DNA of 5,421 nucleotides, taken from NCBI GenBank assembly GCA_015485015.1, contig WFUK01000341.1, forward strand, positions 1-5,421, read 5' to 3'. The position numbers and the translations under genes are program-made. The notes beneath the pieces are model-generated. The model did no database searches, had not been told where the DNA came from, and was given only the letters and a program-made list of their open reading frames with translations. Positions 1 to 5,421 of this stretch are shown here, piece by piece (the stretch's first letter is position 1; every line of letters begins with the position of its first letter). The stretch is from Paracoccaceae bacterium (GTDB lineage: Bacteria; Pseudomonadota; Alphaproteobacteria; Rhodobacterales; Rhodobacteraceae).

Positions 1-176
1 ACTATCTGCTGCTGAGCTATCCGATTTGGTATGTGTTGGCGTGGGACCATTTGCGCGGTGAGGTGCGCACATTTCGGTGTGACCGGATCGAGCAGATAGC
101 CGCGTTGGAGCTGGAGTTTCAATTGCGCCCCTTGTCGGATTTTCAGGCCGCGATTGTGGGCGCGCAGGTGATTTGA
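1..176 (+). CDS. WYL-domain transcriptional regulator, C-terminal fragment
   Basis: The reading frame is open from base 3 to a TGA at 174-176 and gives the last 57 residues of a protein whose start lies outside the window. Two stretches match the WYL-domain signature of YafY/DeoR-like regulators. The first is IWYVLAWDHLRGE, the W-Y-L motif with Val in place of Leu. The second is VRTFRCDRI, the conserved Arg-rich strand that follows it. In this family an N-terminal winged helix-turn-helix binds DNA, and the C-terminal WYL domain senses a ligand, often a nucleic acid or nucleotide. The DNA-binding half is not visible, so the target cannot be guessed. The gene ends 75 bp before the trpB start, on the same strand. 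Whether it regulates or is co-transcribed with trpB is unknown. Family assignment is fairly secure; the exact role is not. Confidence 0.75.
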   Translation, partial: YLLLSYPIWYVLAWDHLRGEVRTFRCDRIEQIAALELEFQLRPLSDFQAAIVGAQVI

Positions 177-192
177 ATGATGATTTCCCATC

Positions 193-224
193 CTGACTTT
201 ACTCTGCCCTTGCCGATCTATAAA
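193..224 (+). promoter_or_regulatory. Possible trpB promoter
   Basis: A TATAAA hexamer at 219-224 (5 of 6 to the sigma70 -10 consensus) lies about 15 bases before the trpB ribosome binding site, which would leave a short leader. The best upstream -35-like hexamer is CTGACT at 193-198, but the spacer is 20 bases, longer than usual. No Trp-rich leader peptide or attenuator hairpin is visible between here and the gene. This is a weak call made by eye. Confidence 0.25.
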
Positions 225-239
225 TGTGGCACAATTCAT

Positions 240-245
240 AAGGAG
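240..245 (+). promoter_or_regulatory. Ribosome binding site of trpB (decides the start)
   Basis: AAGGAG lies 6 bases before the ATG at 252. It favours that start over the in-frame ATG at 177, which would add 25 residues that TrpB proteins do not have and which has no comparable Shine-Dalgarno sequence. Confidence 0.85.
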
Positions 246-251
246 CATCCC

Positions 252-1475
252 ATGGTTAGCCAACCACCCAACAGTTACACGCAAGGCCCTGATGATCAGG
301 GCCGCTATGGCATTCATGGCGGGCGCTTTGTGTCCGAGACCCTGATGCCGCTGATATTGGAGCTGGAAGCGCAGTATGAGCATGCCAAAACCGATGATAG
401 TTTCTGGGCCGAAATGGAGCATCTGTGGCAGCATTATGTGGGCCGCCCCAGCCCGCTTTATTATGCCGAGCGCCTGACCGGGCATTTGGGCGGGGCCAAG
501 ATTTATCTGAAGCGGGACGAGTTAAATCACACCGGCGCGCATAAAATCAACAATGTGCTGGGGCAGATATTGCTGGCTCGCCGCATGGGAAAAACGCGGA
601 TTATTGCCGAAACCGGCGCGGGGCAGCACGGGGTGGCCACGGCGACGGTTTGTGCAAAATTTGGCCTTAAATGTGTGGTTTTCATGGGCAAAACCGATGT
701 GGACCGGCAATCTCCCAACGTGTTTCGGATGAAGCTGCTCGGGGCCGAGGTCATTCCTGTTACCGCTGGTCGTGGCACCCTGAAAGACGCGATGAACGAA
801 GCAATGCGCGATTGGGTGACCAATGTAGACGAGACGTTTTATTGCATCGGCACGGTGGCGGGGCCGCATCCATACCCGGAAATGGTGCGCGATTTTCAGA
901 CCATCATCGGCAAAGAAACCCGCTGGCAGCTTGAAGAGCAAGAAGGCCGTTTGCCCGATAGCCTGGTGGCTTGTATCGGTGGCGGCTCAAATGCCATGGG
1001 GCTTTTCCACCCGTTTCTGGACGATAAAAACGTGCGGATTATCGGGGTCGAGGCGGGGGGCCACGGGGTCGATGACCGTATGGAACATGCGGCCAGTATT
1101 TCCGGTGGCCGCCCCGGGGTGCTGCACGGCAATCGCACCTATTTGCTGCAAGACGAGGATGGCCAAATACTGGAGGGGCATTCCATTTCGGCCGGGCTGG
1201 ATTATCCGGGCATTGGCCCAGAGCATTCCTGGCTGCATGATATCGGGCGGGTGGAATACAAATCCGTGACCGATGCCGAGGCGCTTGCGGCCTTTCAATT
1301 GCTCTGCGCTACCGAAGGCATTATTCCGGCGCTGGAAAGCGCCCACGCGATTGCCCATGCCGCCAAAATCGCACCGGATTTGCCCAAGGACCATTTGATG
1401 GTGGTGAACCTGAGCGGGCGGGGCGACAAAGATATATTTGCCGTGGCCGAGCATTTGGGCGTGAAAATTCAGTAG
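252..1475 (+). CDS. trpB: Tryptophan synthase beta subunit
   Basis: TrpB is the PLP-dependent cytoplasmic enzyme that condenses indole with L-serine to give L-tryptophan, the last step of the pathway. It normally works as an alpha2-beta2 complex with TrpA. From the ATG at 252 the protein has 407 residues, the usual family length. The PLP lysine is K98 in HTGAHKINN. The catalytic Glu is E120 in ETGAGQHG (Salmonella E109). The phosphate-binding loop GGGSNA is at 243-248. D317 lies in [10 protein letters not shown] (Salmonella D305) and E362 in EGIIPALE (Salmonella E350). S388 in NLSGRGDKD contacts the cofactor pyridine nitrogen (Salmonella S377). All key residues are present, so the enzyme should be active. 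It is the classic TrpB1 type that pairs with TrpA. No trpF or trpA is adjacent: the upstream gene is a WYL regulator and the downstream gene an RDD membrane protein. TrpA must therefore be encoded elsewhere, which is common in Rhodobacterales. Confidence 0.98.
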   Translation: MVSQPPNSYTQGPDDQGRYGIHGGRFVSETLMPLILELEAQYEHAKTDDSFWAEMEHLWQHYVGRPSPLYYAERLTGHLGGAKIYLKRDELNHTGAHKINNVLGQILLARRMGKTRIIAETGAGQHGVATATVCAKFGLKCVVFMGKTDVDRQSPNVFRMKLLGAEVIPVTAGRGTLKDAMNEAMRDWVTNVDETFYCIGTVAGPHPYPEMVRDFQTIIGKETRWQLEEQEGRLPDSLVACIGGGSNAMGLFHPFLDDKNVRIIGVEAGGHGVDDRMEHAASISGGRPGVLHGNRTYLLQDEDGQILEGHSISAGLDYPGIGPEHSWLHDIGRVEYKSVTDAEALAAFQLLCATEGIIPALESAHAIAHAAKIAPDLPKDHLMVVNLSGRGDKDIFAVAEHLGVKIQ

Positions 1476-1501
1476 ATATTTCAGAGCGGCGTGAATTTAC
1501 C

Positions 1502-1530
1502 TTGTTGGTATTTGTCTTAGCTGGCACAAT
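1502..1530 (+). promoter_or_regulatory. Possible promoter for the RDD-family gene
   Basis: TTGTTG (1502-1507) and CACAAT (1525-1530) are separated by 17 bases. They lie in the 87-bp gap after trpB and would give a leader of about 25 bases containing the Shine-Dalgarno sequence. The hexamers match the sigma70 consensus only partly. No terminator hairpin is visible after trpB, so read-through from trpB is also possible. Confidence 0.3.
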
Positions 1531-1548
1531 GGCCCTGTGAAAGGCCCC

Positions 1549-1555
1549 AAGGAGG
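1549..1555 (+). promoter_or_regulatory. Ribosome binding site supporting a GTG start
   Basis: AAGGAGG, a near-perfect Shine-Dalgarno sequence, sits 7 bases before the GTG at 1563. It makes this non-ATG codon the convincing start of the RDD-family gene. Confidence 0.85.
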
Positions 1556-1562
1556 CAGAATA

Positions 1563-2324
1563 GTGGAACCACGGCATTTTTGGCGGCGTTTTATCGCGCT
1601 GGTGATTGATTTTATCATCTTGAGCCAGCTTGCCTTTTATTTGGCGCTTCCGTTTGCAGATGGCAATACGCTGCGCTTGAGCGGGGGGCTTTATCAATCG
1701 GTTACGTGCAAAATTTCGCCGCTGGAAGACGAGGCCAAGGCCTATTTTGCCGAACTTGGCGTGAAGGCAGATAATGCCAATATTTGCGTATCTTACCAAA
1801 ACGGATTTTATGCCGGCTCGAACCTGCTGGTGAGCAGCGAAACCAATGACGAGGGGCAGATCGCCGATACCGCAACCACTATTTCCGTCGCCATTAACAG
1901 CGCAGGCGAGCAGGTGGACGCTGTTTTTCCGGTAACCGCCATGGCTCCCGCCACGATCTTTCTCGGCATTATATTGCTGACATGGCTGCGGCGGGGCCAG
2001 ACCATCGGCAAGCAGCTTACGGGGGTTCAGGTGGTTACGACAAATGGGGATTATCTGTCTTTGCCCGGGGTTATCAAGCGCGAGACCCTGAAATTCGCGC
2101 CGGCAATTCTGCTATTCGTGCTGGGCTTGATGGTGCCGGGATTTACGCTTGAGCAGGTGGTGCCGGTTTTGCAGCGCGGAGAGAATGTCGCGATGGTGAT
2201 GCTATTGCTGGGCGGTAGCACTTTTGCCTATATTTTATGGTGGGTTGCGCCGTTGATCTGGTGGAATGGCACCATGCCTTATGATCGCATTAACGGCTCT
2301 ATGCTAGAGCGGCATTATAGCTAA
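1563..2324 (+). CDS. RDD-family inner-membrane protein with a large extracytoplasmic loop
   Basis: This 253-residue protein starts at GTG. RDD proteins are small integral membrane proteins named for a conserved Arg and two Asp; some are linked to ion or solute transport, but most have no known function. The N-terminus FWRRFIALVIDF carries the RDD Arg (R8/R9) and first Asp (D16). GQTIGKQLTGVQVV (145-158) is the family's characteristic loop after the second helix. D241 in MPYDRINGS is the likely second conserved Asp. Four hydrophobic segments are seen at about 11-31, 121-141, 178-195 and 209-234. Between the first two lies a hydrophilic insert of about 90 residues (32-120) with two cysteines, C49 and C75. 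If the N-terminus is cytoplasmic, this insert faces the periplasm and the cysteines could form a disulfide. It follows trpB on the same strand after 87 bp, but no functional link is evident. Family assignment is good; the substrate is unknown. Confidence 0.85.
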   Translation: MEPRHFWRRFIALVIDFIILSQLAFYLALPFADGNTLRLSGGLYQSVTCKISPLEDEAKAYFAELGVKADNANICVSYQNGFYAGSNLLVSSETNDEGQIADTATTISVAINSAGEQVDAVFPVTAMAPATIFLGIILLTWLRRGQTIGKQLTGVQVVTTNGDYLSLPGVIKRETLKFAPAILLFVLGLMVPGFTLEQVVPVLQRGENVAMVMLLLGGSTFAYILWWVAPLIWWNGTMPYDRINGSMLERHYS

Positions 2325-2394
2325 GACCGGCTCGATTTCACAAAAACCGGCTCTGCCTTGCAATTCGCGCGGGCGGCCACGGCAATATTATCTG

Positions 2395-2422
2395 TTGTAA
2401 CGGTGGGTAAAAGCGTTATGTA
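2395..2422 (+). promoter_or_regulatory. Weak promoter candidate for the YodC-repeat gene
   Basis: The 143-bp gap between the RDD gene and the next gene holds TTGTAA (2395-2400) and TATGTA (2417-2422) with a 16-base spacer. The match to sigma70 is modest. The gap also contains an 8-base direct repeat, ACCGGCTC, at 2326-2333 and 2346-2353 (one copy every 20 bases), whose meaning is unclear. The gap length suggests an independent promoter, but its position is uncertain. Confidence 0.2.
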
Positions 2423-2456
2423 GGGCATCCGCTCAAAGAGTTGCGGCGTTGTATAT

Positions 2457-2462
2457 GGAGAG
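2457..2462 (+). promoter_or_regulatory. Ribosome binding site of the YodC-repeat gene
   Basis: GGAGAG lies 5 bases before the ATG at 2468. It favours this start over the in-frame ATG at 2441. The family's conserved N-terminus (YKLGDIV) also begins just after the 2468 start. Confidence 0.7.
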
Positions 2463-2467
2463 AGAGA

Positions 2468-2923
2468 ATGGCGGAATATAAGCTGGGCGATATCGTCGCC
2501 CTGACAGCGGGCTCGCCCCGCATGGCGGTGGAAAGCGTGGACGGGGATACGGTTTCGACCGTGTGGTGCAATGAAGGCACAATCCATCGGGATAGCTTCA
2601 ATGTAGCCCTGATTAAAAAATGGGAAGTTCGCGAAGGCGGCGACCGTGGTGGCTATAAAGGCGGCGGGGATCGCGGCGGTTATAAAGGTGGCGGCGATCG
2701 CGGTGGATACAAAGGCGGCAATGATCGTGGTGGTGACCGTGGCGGCTATAAAGGCGGCAGTGATCGTGATGGCGGCGGCTATAAAGGCGGCGGCAAGCCT
2801 TATGGCGGCGATCGCGATGGCGGCGGCAAGCGCTTTGAGGGCGGCGATGATCGTGGCGCTCCAAAAGGCAAGCCCGGCTGGGATGGCAAGCCTCGCGAAA
2901 AGAAATTTTTCCGCAAAGACTAA
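2468..2923 (+). CDS. YodC/DUF2158-type domain fused to a Gly/Arg-rich repeat tail
   Basis: This 151-residue protein has two distinct parts. Residues 4-52 (YKLGDIVAL, GSPRMAVESV, STVWCNEG, RDSFNVALI) match the YodC/DUF2158 pattern of a small beta-rich domain: G-D-x-V, a G-x-P-x-M-x-V motif, an aromatic/Cys strand and a final hydrophobic strand. Stand-alone YodC proteins are only about 60 residues and have no established function. Residues 57-131 are low-complexity, built of G, D, R, Y and K. They hold four exact copies of GGDRGGYKG and degenerate ones (GSDRDGGGYKG, GGDRDGGGKRF). The end (132-151) is basic: KGKPGWDGKPREKKFFRKD. No signal peptide or membrane segment is seen, so it should be cytoplasmic. 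RGG/RG-rich tails with spaced Tyr bind RNA and promote condensation in many proteins, including DEAD-box helicase tails; a nucleic-acid role here is inference. It stands alone, followed 27 bases later by a terminator. Confidence 0.85.
   Translation: MAEYKLGDIVALTAGSPRMAVESVDGDTVSTVWCNEGTIHRDSFNVALIKKWEVREGGDRGGYKGGGDRGGYKGGGDRGGYKGGNDRGGDRGGYKGGSDRDGGGYKGGGKPYGGDRDGGGKRFEGGDDRGAPKGKPGWDGKPREKKFFRKD
2636..2788 (+). repeat. In-frame 27-bp tandem repeats encoding GGDRGGYKG
   Basis: Three exact-protein copies are tandem at 2636-2662, 2663-2689 and 2690-2716. A fourth lies at 2729-2755 after a 4-residue GNDR partial unit, and an expanded degenerate unit (GSDRDGGGYKG) ends at 2788. Copies 1 and 2 differ at six bases, 2 and 3 at five, and 1 and 4 at three. 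Every difference is a synonymous third-position change. The array is therefore old enough to have diverged at the DNA level while the peptide was kept. Each unit carries one Asp, one Arg, one Lys and one Tyr, a net charge of about +1. Confidence 0.95.
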
Positions 2924-2950
2924 TCGCCAAGCCAGGCAGGATAAATTTTG

Positions 2951-2987
2951 GAGCGGTCAAGGGTTGCCTTGGCCGCTCTGATTTTAT
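2951..2987. terminator. Bidirectional Rho-independent terminator between convergent genes
   Basis: GAGCGGTCAAGG (2951-2962) and CCTTGGCCGCTC (2967-2978) form a 12-bp stem around a GTTG loop, with a single mismatch that becomes a G-U pair in the + strand RNA. On the + strand it is followed by TGATTTTA. On the - strand it is followed by CAAAATTT (from 2943-2950). It lies between the stop of the YodC-repeat gene (2923) and the stop of the leftward TPR gene (2984), so it can serve both. The U-tract is better on the + strand. Confidence 0.85.
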
Positions 2988-3871
2988 GCGCCAGCCTCTG
3001 CAATCATGGCGCGATATTTCTCGACCGGTTTTGGAAAGCTGGACGCGGCCCGCTCCAGATAGGCTTCGGCTTCGTCAAAGCGCTGGCTCTCGATGAGCAG
3101 GCCCGCCAATCGCAGCGCGGGCGGCGGGTTAAGCGCGGTCATTCTATCGGCCTTGAGAAAGCTCTCGATGGCCGCGGTTTTATCGCCGGCGGCGATGTGG
3201 ATATCCGCCAAGCGCCGCCATTTATCTTCGCTCTCGCGCAGGCGAATGGCATGGCGCATCATCTTTTCGGCTTCCGGATAGCGCTTGGCATCGAATTTTA
3301 CGATGGCGGTTTCGCGGAACAAATTGGCCAATAGCGGGCTGGCCCCGCGCACATCGGAAATTTCCACGATATCTTGCTCGATCAGAGCATTGGCGCGCTC
3401 AGGCTGGAGATAGGCCGAAAGCCCTTTGTAAATCGCGAGCGAAATTTCGGGAGAAAACCGGTCTTTCGGAGGTTGGGCTTCGTAGTTTTTGACGATCTGT
3501 TCGTCTACACTATATTTGCGCAGGAAGTTAAAATAGGCGCAAGTATAGATCAGAGGGTTTTGGCCCTTTGCGCAAGGTGGTAAATCTTGATCGGAGAAAT
3601 CAGTGAGCTGTTCGAGATTTCCGCTGGCCAACTGGCGGAAAAACCGCTGCAAGGCCGGGCCATCATCGGCTGTGGCTTGGCAGCGCTCCAGCTCGCTTTG
3701 GCTGATCGCGGCTTTATGGGTGCGCGTCACCACATCCGAGCCTTTTTGGGTGGCCGCGGCTACGCGATAGCCTATTCGGCCGCTATTTGGCTCTTTGATA
3801 TCGGTGAAAAACAGCAATCTGCCAGCCCGCCATATGGGGAGAAAGACGTGTGCCATGTCAGATCCAAACAT
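2984..3871 (-). CDS. TPR-repeat protein of unknown function
   Basis: This leftward gene encodes 295 residues. The C-terminal third is a helical repeat of TPR type, with three likely units at about 180-213 (ANLFRETAIVKFDAKRYPEA), 216-248 (WRRLADIHIAAGDKTAAIES) and 250-283 (ALRLAGLLIESQRFDEAEAY). They show the expected small residues and A-x-x-x-Y/F/L spacing. TPRs are protein-binding scaffolds. Residues 1-170 match no family I recognise; three cysteines (C64, C100, C111) lie there. No clear signal peptide is seen, though residues 7-22 are moderately hydrophobic. The start at 3871 fits a promoter about 30 bases upstream; an in-frame ATG at 3856 is nearly as good and neither has a strong Shine-Dalgarno sequence. 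It is convergent with the YodC-repeat gene and divergent from the sulfotransferase-like gene. The neighbours do not reveal its partner. Confidence 0.8.
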   Translation of the reverse strand: MFGSDMAHVFLPIWRAGRLLFFTDIKEPNSGRIGYRVAAATQKGSDVVTRTHKAAISQSELERCQATADDGPALQRFFRQLASGNLEQLTDFSDQDLPPCAKGQNPLIYTCAYFNFLRKYSVDEQIVKNYEAQPPKDRFSPEISLAIYKGLSAYLQPERANALIEQDIVEISDVRGASPLLANLFRETAIVKFDAKRYPEAEKMMRHAIRLRESEDKWRRLADIHIAAGDKTAAIESFLKADRMTALNPPPALRLAGLLIESQRFDEAEAYLERAASSFPKPVEKYRAMIAEAGA

Positions 3872-3903
3872 TTGCGGTTCCGTTCAAAATAAGTTGTGGT
3901 TCC

Positions 3904-3932
3904 AGTTTACTACGATATTACGCGTTCGTGAA
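3904..3932 (-). promoter_or_regulatory. Possible promoter for the TPR gene
   Basis: Read on the - strand, TTCACG (3927-3932) and TAAACT (3904-3909) are 17 bases apart. Each matches the sigma70 consensus at 4 of 6 positions. The predicted transcript would start about 25 bases before the ATG at 3871. It lies in the A+T-richer divergent region. Confidence 0.35.
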
Positions 3933-3968
3933 GGCCACTCGGCTATAGATTGCTACAAGGTTACGACT

Positions 3969-3996
3969 TTGGTTGTGTTCTGCCTACCATTATCAT
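3969..3996 (+). promoter_or_regulatory. Possible promoter for the sulfotransferase-like gene
   Basis: TTGGTT (3969-3974) and TATCAT (3991-3996) are 16 bases apart. The -10 hexamer matches 5 of 6 positions and the -35 only 3 of 6. It would give a leader of about 50 bases to the ATG at 4055. The 183-bp gap between the two divergent genes (3872-4054) holds no other gene that I can support. Confidence 0.35.
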
Positions 3997-4054
3997 ACCA
4001 TATGGCGTGTATTAGTGAGTAATGATCCGCCCTTGTAATAGAGAATTTATAGTT

Positions 4055-4984
4055 ATGAAAAAAGTTATTTTGCATGTGGGGCCGTCAAAAACCGCCAGCA
4101 CAACCGTGCAGAAGTTTTTGTCGGAATATGAAGACGCGGCGCCATATCAATATCCGCGCTGGGGCTGGACCCGCCCTGATGCCGGCCACCATAATCTGGC
4201 TTATGAAATGCGCAATGATGATCGTTTTACCCCCTCCATTGGCGGGCTGGATCGGCTGACGGAGGATCTGTCAAACGGCAAATCGCTGTTTTTATCCTCC
4301 GAGGATTTCCCGATTTATGCGCCTGCCATGCAAAAGGTAAAAGACGTTTGTGATCGCTTTGGCTTTGAGCTGGAGGTGTTGTTTTTTGTGCGGGATCCGG
4401 TGGCGCGGCTGAATTCGATGTATACCCAGCAGATCAAAACCTTCGTTGAGAATTGCGCTTTTCCCGATTTCATCAACCGCGCCAAGCGGGAGGATAAATT
4501 GGGCCTGCGCAAGAATGTGCGTGATCCTTTGGCGCGAATCGGGGTCAAAGTCCGGTTTTTGCCTTTCATCGGCCCGCGGCTAAACCAGATTTTTGCCGAT
4601 ATGTGTGAGGGCTACGGATTTAGCGCGCGTGCCGAGCAGTTCGAGCATACCAATCCTGCCCCCTCGCCCGAGGAGATCGCGCTTTACCGCCAGATCGGGC
4701 ATCTTATGAAGGCTTCAAAAGTCAGCCATTGGGAGGCCAGCAACCGATTTCGCACCAAATACGGCTTCACTCAAAAGTTTTTTGGCTTTGACCAATGGCT
4801 GATCGACGATGTGCGGGAATATCTGGAGCCGGAATACGAAGATCTGGCCGAGCTGGGCCTGGGCGATTATGCCGCTGATCTAGAGGCGACTCTTTGGAAG
4901 ACCAAACCGAAAAACACCAATATTTCGGATCAGGATAAATTCCGCGATTTCAAAGAAGATATTTCGGCTTTTATGAAGCTTTAA
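4055..4984 (+). CDS. PAPS-dependent sulfotransferase-like protein
   Basis: This 309-residue protein shows the two cofactor-binding signatures of PAPS-dependent sulfotransferases. The 5'-phosphosulfate loop directly follows the first strand: VILHVGPSKTASTTVQKFL at 4-22, with K12 and T16/T17 as likely phosphate contacts. The 3'-phosphate site is VRDPVARLNSMY at 112-123, with R113 and S121 in the conserved R-D-P-x6-S spacing. Such enzymes move sulfate from PAPS to a hydroxyl or amine of an acceptor, in bacteria often a lipid or polysaccharide. The acceptor cannot be read from the sequence. The ATG at 4055 is chosen because the P-loop strand starts right after it, as in relatives; the in-frame ATG at 4022 would add 11 residues. 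Neither has a good Shine-Dalgarno sequence. The 3' end overlaps a convergent glycosyltransferase gene by 14 bp, which favours a glycan acceptor. No signal peptide is seen, so it should be cytoplasmic. Confidence 0.82.
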   Translation: MKKVILHVGPSKTASTTVQKFLSEYEDAAPYQYPRWGWTRPDAGHHNLAYEMRNDDRFTPSIGGLDRLTEDLSNGKSLFLSSEDFPIYAPAMQKVKDVCDRFGFELEVLFFVRDPVARLNSMYTQQIKTFVENCAFPDFINRAKREDKLGLRKNVRDPLARIGVKVRFLPFIGPRLNQIFADMCEGYGFSARAEQFEHTNPAPSPEEIALYRQIGHLMKASKVSHWEASNRFRTKYGFTQKFFGFDQWLIDDVREYLEPEYEDLAELGLGDYAADLEATLWKTKPKNTNISDQDKFRDFKEDISAFMKL

Positions 4985-5421
4985 TCCGCGCCAGCATGGC
5001 TTCGAAATCACCCGTAAAATGCGCAAAGCTGCGTTCGGTTTTCAGGATATCATCCTGCTTCCGGCATAGTGATTTCGCCAGCTTGGCGCTTTTTTGCAGC
5101 TCTCCCAGATGCGTAACGTAGCCGTCAATATCTTCGGGGTCTTGCACATATAGCGGCCAGCTATCACCCAAAAATCCGGCAATGCCGCCGATATTGGGGG
5201 TAACAATCGGCAGGCCCTGCGCGCCGATTTCCAGCAGGATATTCGGGGTGCCGTGAAATTTCGAGGTATAAAGGAAGGCAAAGCATTCTTTGATCGGCAG
5301 CTCGGATATATTGAAAAACTCCCCGCCATGCTGCACATTTTCCGGCATTTCATCCCAGTTGATCTCGTCATCTCCCAGCACCTGCCGGCCATACATCACA
5401 AAGGTGGTATCCGGCATTCTG
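4971..5421 (-). CDS. GT4-type glycosyltransferase, C-terminal part (5' end beyond window)
   Basis: The leftward frame stays open to the right edge (the codon before the Met at 5415-5417 is an Arg codon), so that Met is probably internal and the N-terminal half is missing. At least 149 residues are visible. FHGTPNILLEIGAQGLPIVTP followed by NIGGI is the donor-binding core of GT-B fold, family-GT4 (glycosyl transferases group 1) enzymes, which move a sugar from a nucleotide-sugar donor. The second Glu of the E-x7-E motif is present (bases 5229-5231), but the first is His (bases 5253-5255). The stretch before it (FVMYGRQVLG) fits the usual strand that precedes the donor site. The end is an amphipathic helical tail. 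The gene's stop lies inside the last codons of the convergent sulfotransferase gene. A role in surface polysaccharide or glycolipid synthesis is inferred from family and neighbour. Confidence 0.85.
   Translation of the reverse strand, partial: RMPDTTFVMYGRQVLGDDEINWDEMPENVQHGGEFFNISELPIKECFAFLYTSKFHGTPNILLEIGAQGLPIVTPNIGGIAGFLGDSWPLYVQDPEDIDGYVTHLGELQKSAKLAKSLCRKQDDILKTERSFAHFTGDFEAMLARIKAS

Noticed and set aside
227..236. TGGCAC upstream of both trpB (227-232) and the RDD gene (1522-1527), resembling the -24 element of sigma54 promoters
   Set aside because: Neither copy has the required TTGC -12 element at the correct spacing. The trpB copy would also place the transcript start after the Shine-Dalgarno sequence.
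177..251. 25-residue N-terminal extension of TrpB from the ATG at 177
   Set aside because: It has no Shine-Dalgarno sequence and no match to TrpB N-termini, while AAGGAG sits at ideal spacing before the ATG at 252. It contains no Trp codon, so it is not an attenuator leader either.
2296..2310. Perfect 6-bp inverted repeat GCTCTA-TGC-TAGAGC
   Set aside because: It lies inside the end of the RDD coding region, has a 3-base loop and A/T-rich stem positions, and is not followed by a T tract, so a terminator is not supported.
2613..2960. Long antisense open frame, His/Arg-rich, opposite the repeat gene
   Set aside because: It is the mirror of the Gly-rich repeat codons, has no ribosome binding site, and runs into the terminator hairpin. 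The + strand frame has the family domain and a Shine-Dalgarno sequence.
3587..3892. 101-codon + strand open frame opposite the TPR gene
   Set aside because: It is an antisense shadow of the TPR reading frame without family resemblance or a ribosome binding site.
3795..4022. 75-codon + strand open frame across the divergent gap, meeting the ATG at 4022
   Set aside because: It overlaps the 5' end of the leftward TPR gene, has no recognisable protein feature, and crosses the likely promoter region. The junction with the ATG at 4022 is probably chance, since the sulfotransferase start is better placed at 4055.

Overview
The window looks like chromosomal DNA from a Gram-negative alphaproteobacterium, probably Rhodobacterales or a close relative. 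This is inferred from the TrpB sequence, which closely resembles roseobacter-type TrpB as I remember it, from the moderately GC-rich coding bias, and from the gene mix. No database search was possible.

Layout from left to right. The window opens inside the C-terminus of a WYL-domain regulator (+). A complete tryptophan synthase beta subunit gene, trpB (+), follows after a short gap. Next come an RDD-family inner-membrane protein (+) and a small two-part protein (+). The latter has an N-terminal YodC/DUF2158-type domain joined to a long, low-complexity Gly/Arg/Asp/Tyr/Lys repeat tail. A strong hairpin terminator, usable from both sides, separates this rightward block from a leftward TPR-repeat protein. 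An A+T-richer divergent promoter region of about 180 bp then leads to a rightward gene for a PAPS-dependent sulfotransferase-like protein. Its 3' end overlaps by 14 bp the 3' end of a leftward family-GT4-type glycosyltransferase that runs off the right edge.

How the genes may work together. trpB appears alone: neither trpF nor trpA touches it here, so its partner subunit must be encoded elsewhere. The sulfotransferase and glycosyltransferase suggest a surface-glycan synthesis or modification region beginning at about 4.0 kb. The RDD protein and the YodC-repeat protein have no evident functional link to their neighbours.

The most unusual item is the YodC-repeat protein. Four exact copies of a 9-residue unit (GGDRGGYKG) differ from each other at the DNA level only at synonymous third positions. 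This implies selection for the repeated peptide itself, in an RGG-like tail that could bind RNA or drive condensation. I see no CRISPR array, tRNA, rRNA, insertion sequence or phage gene. No gene-free stretch exceeds 300 bases.
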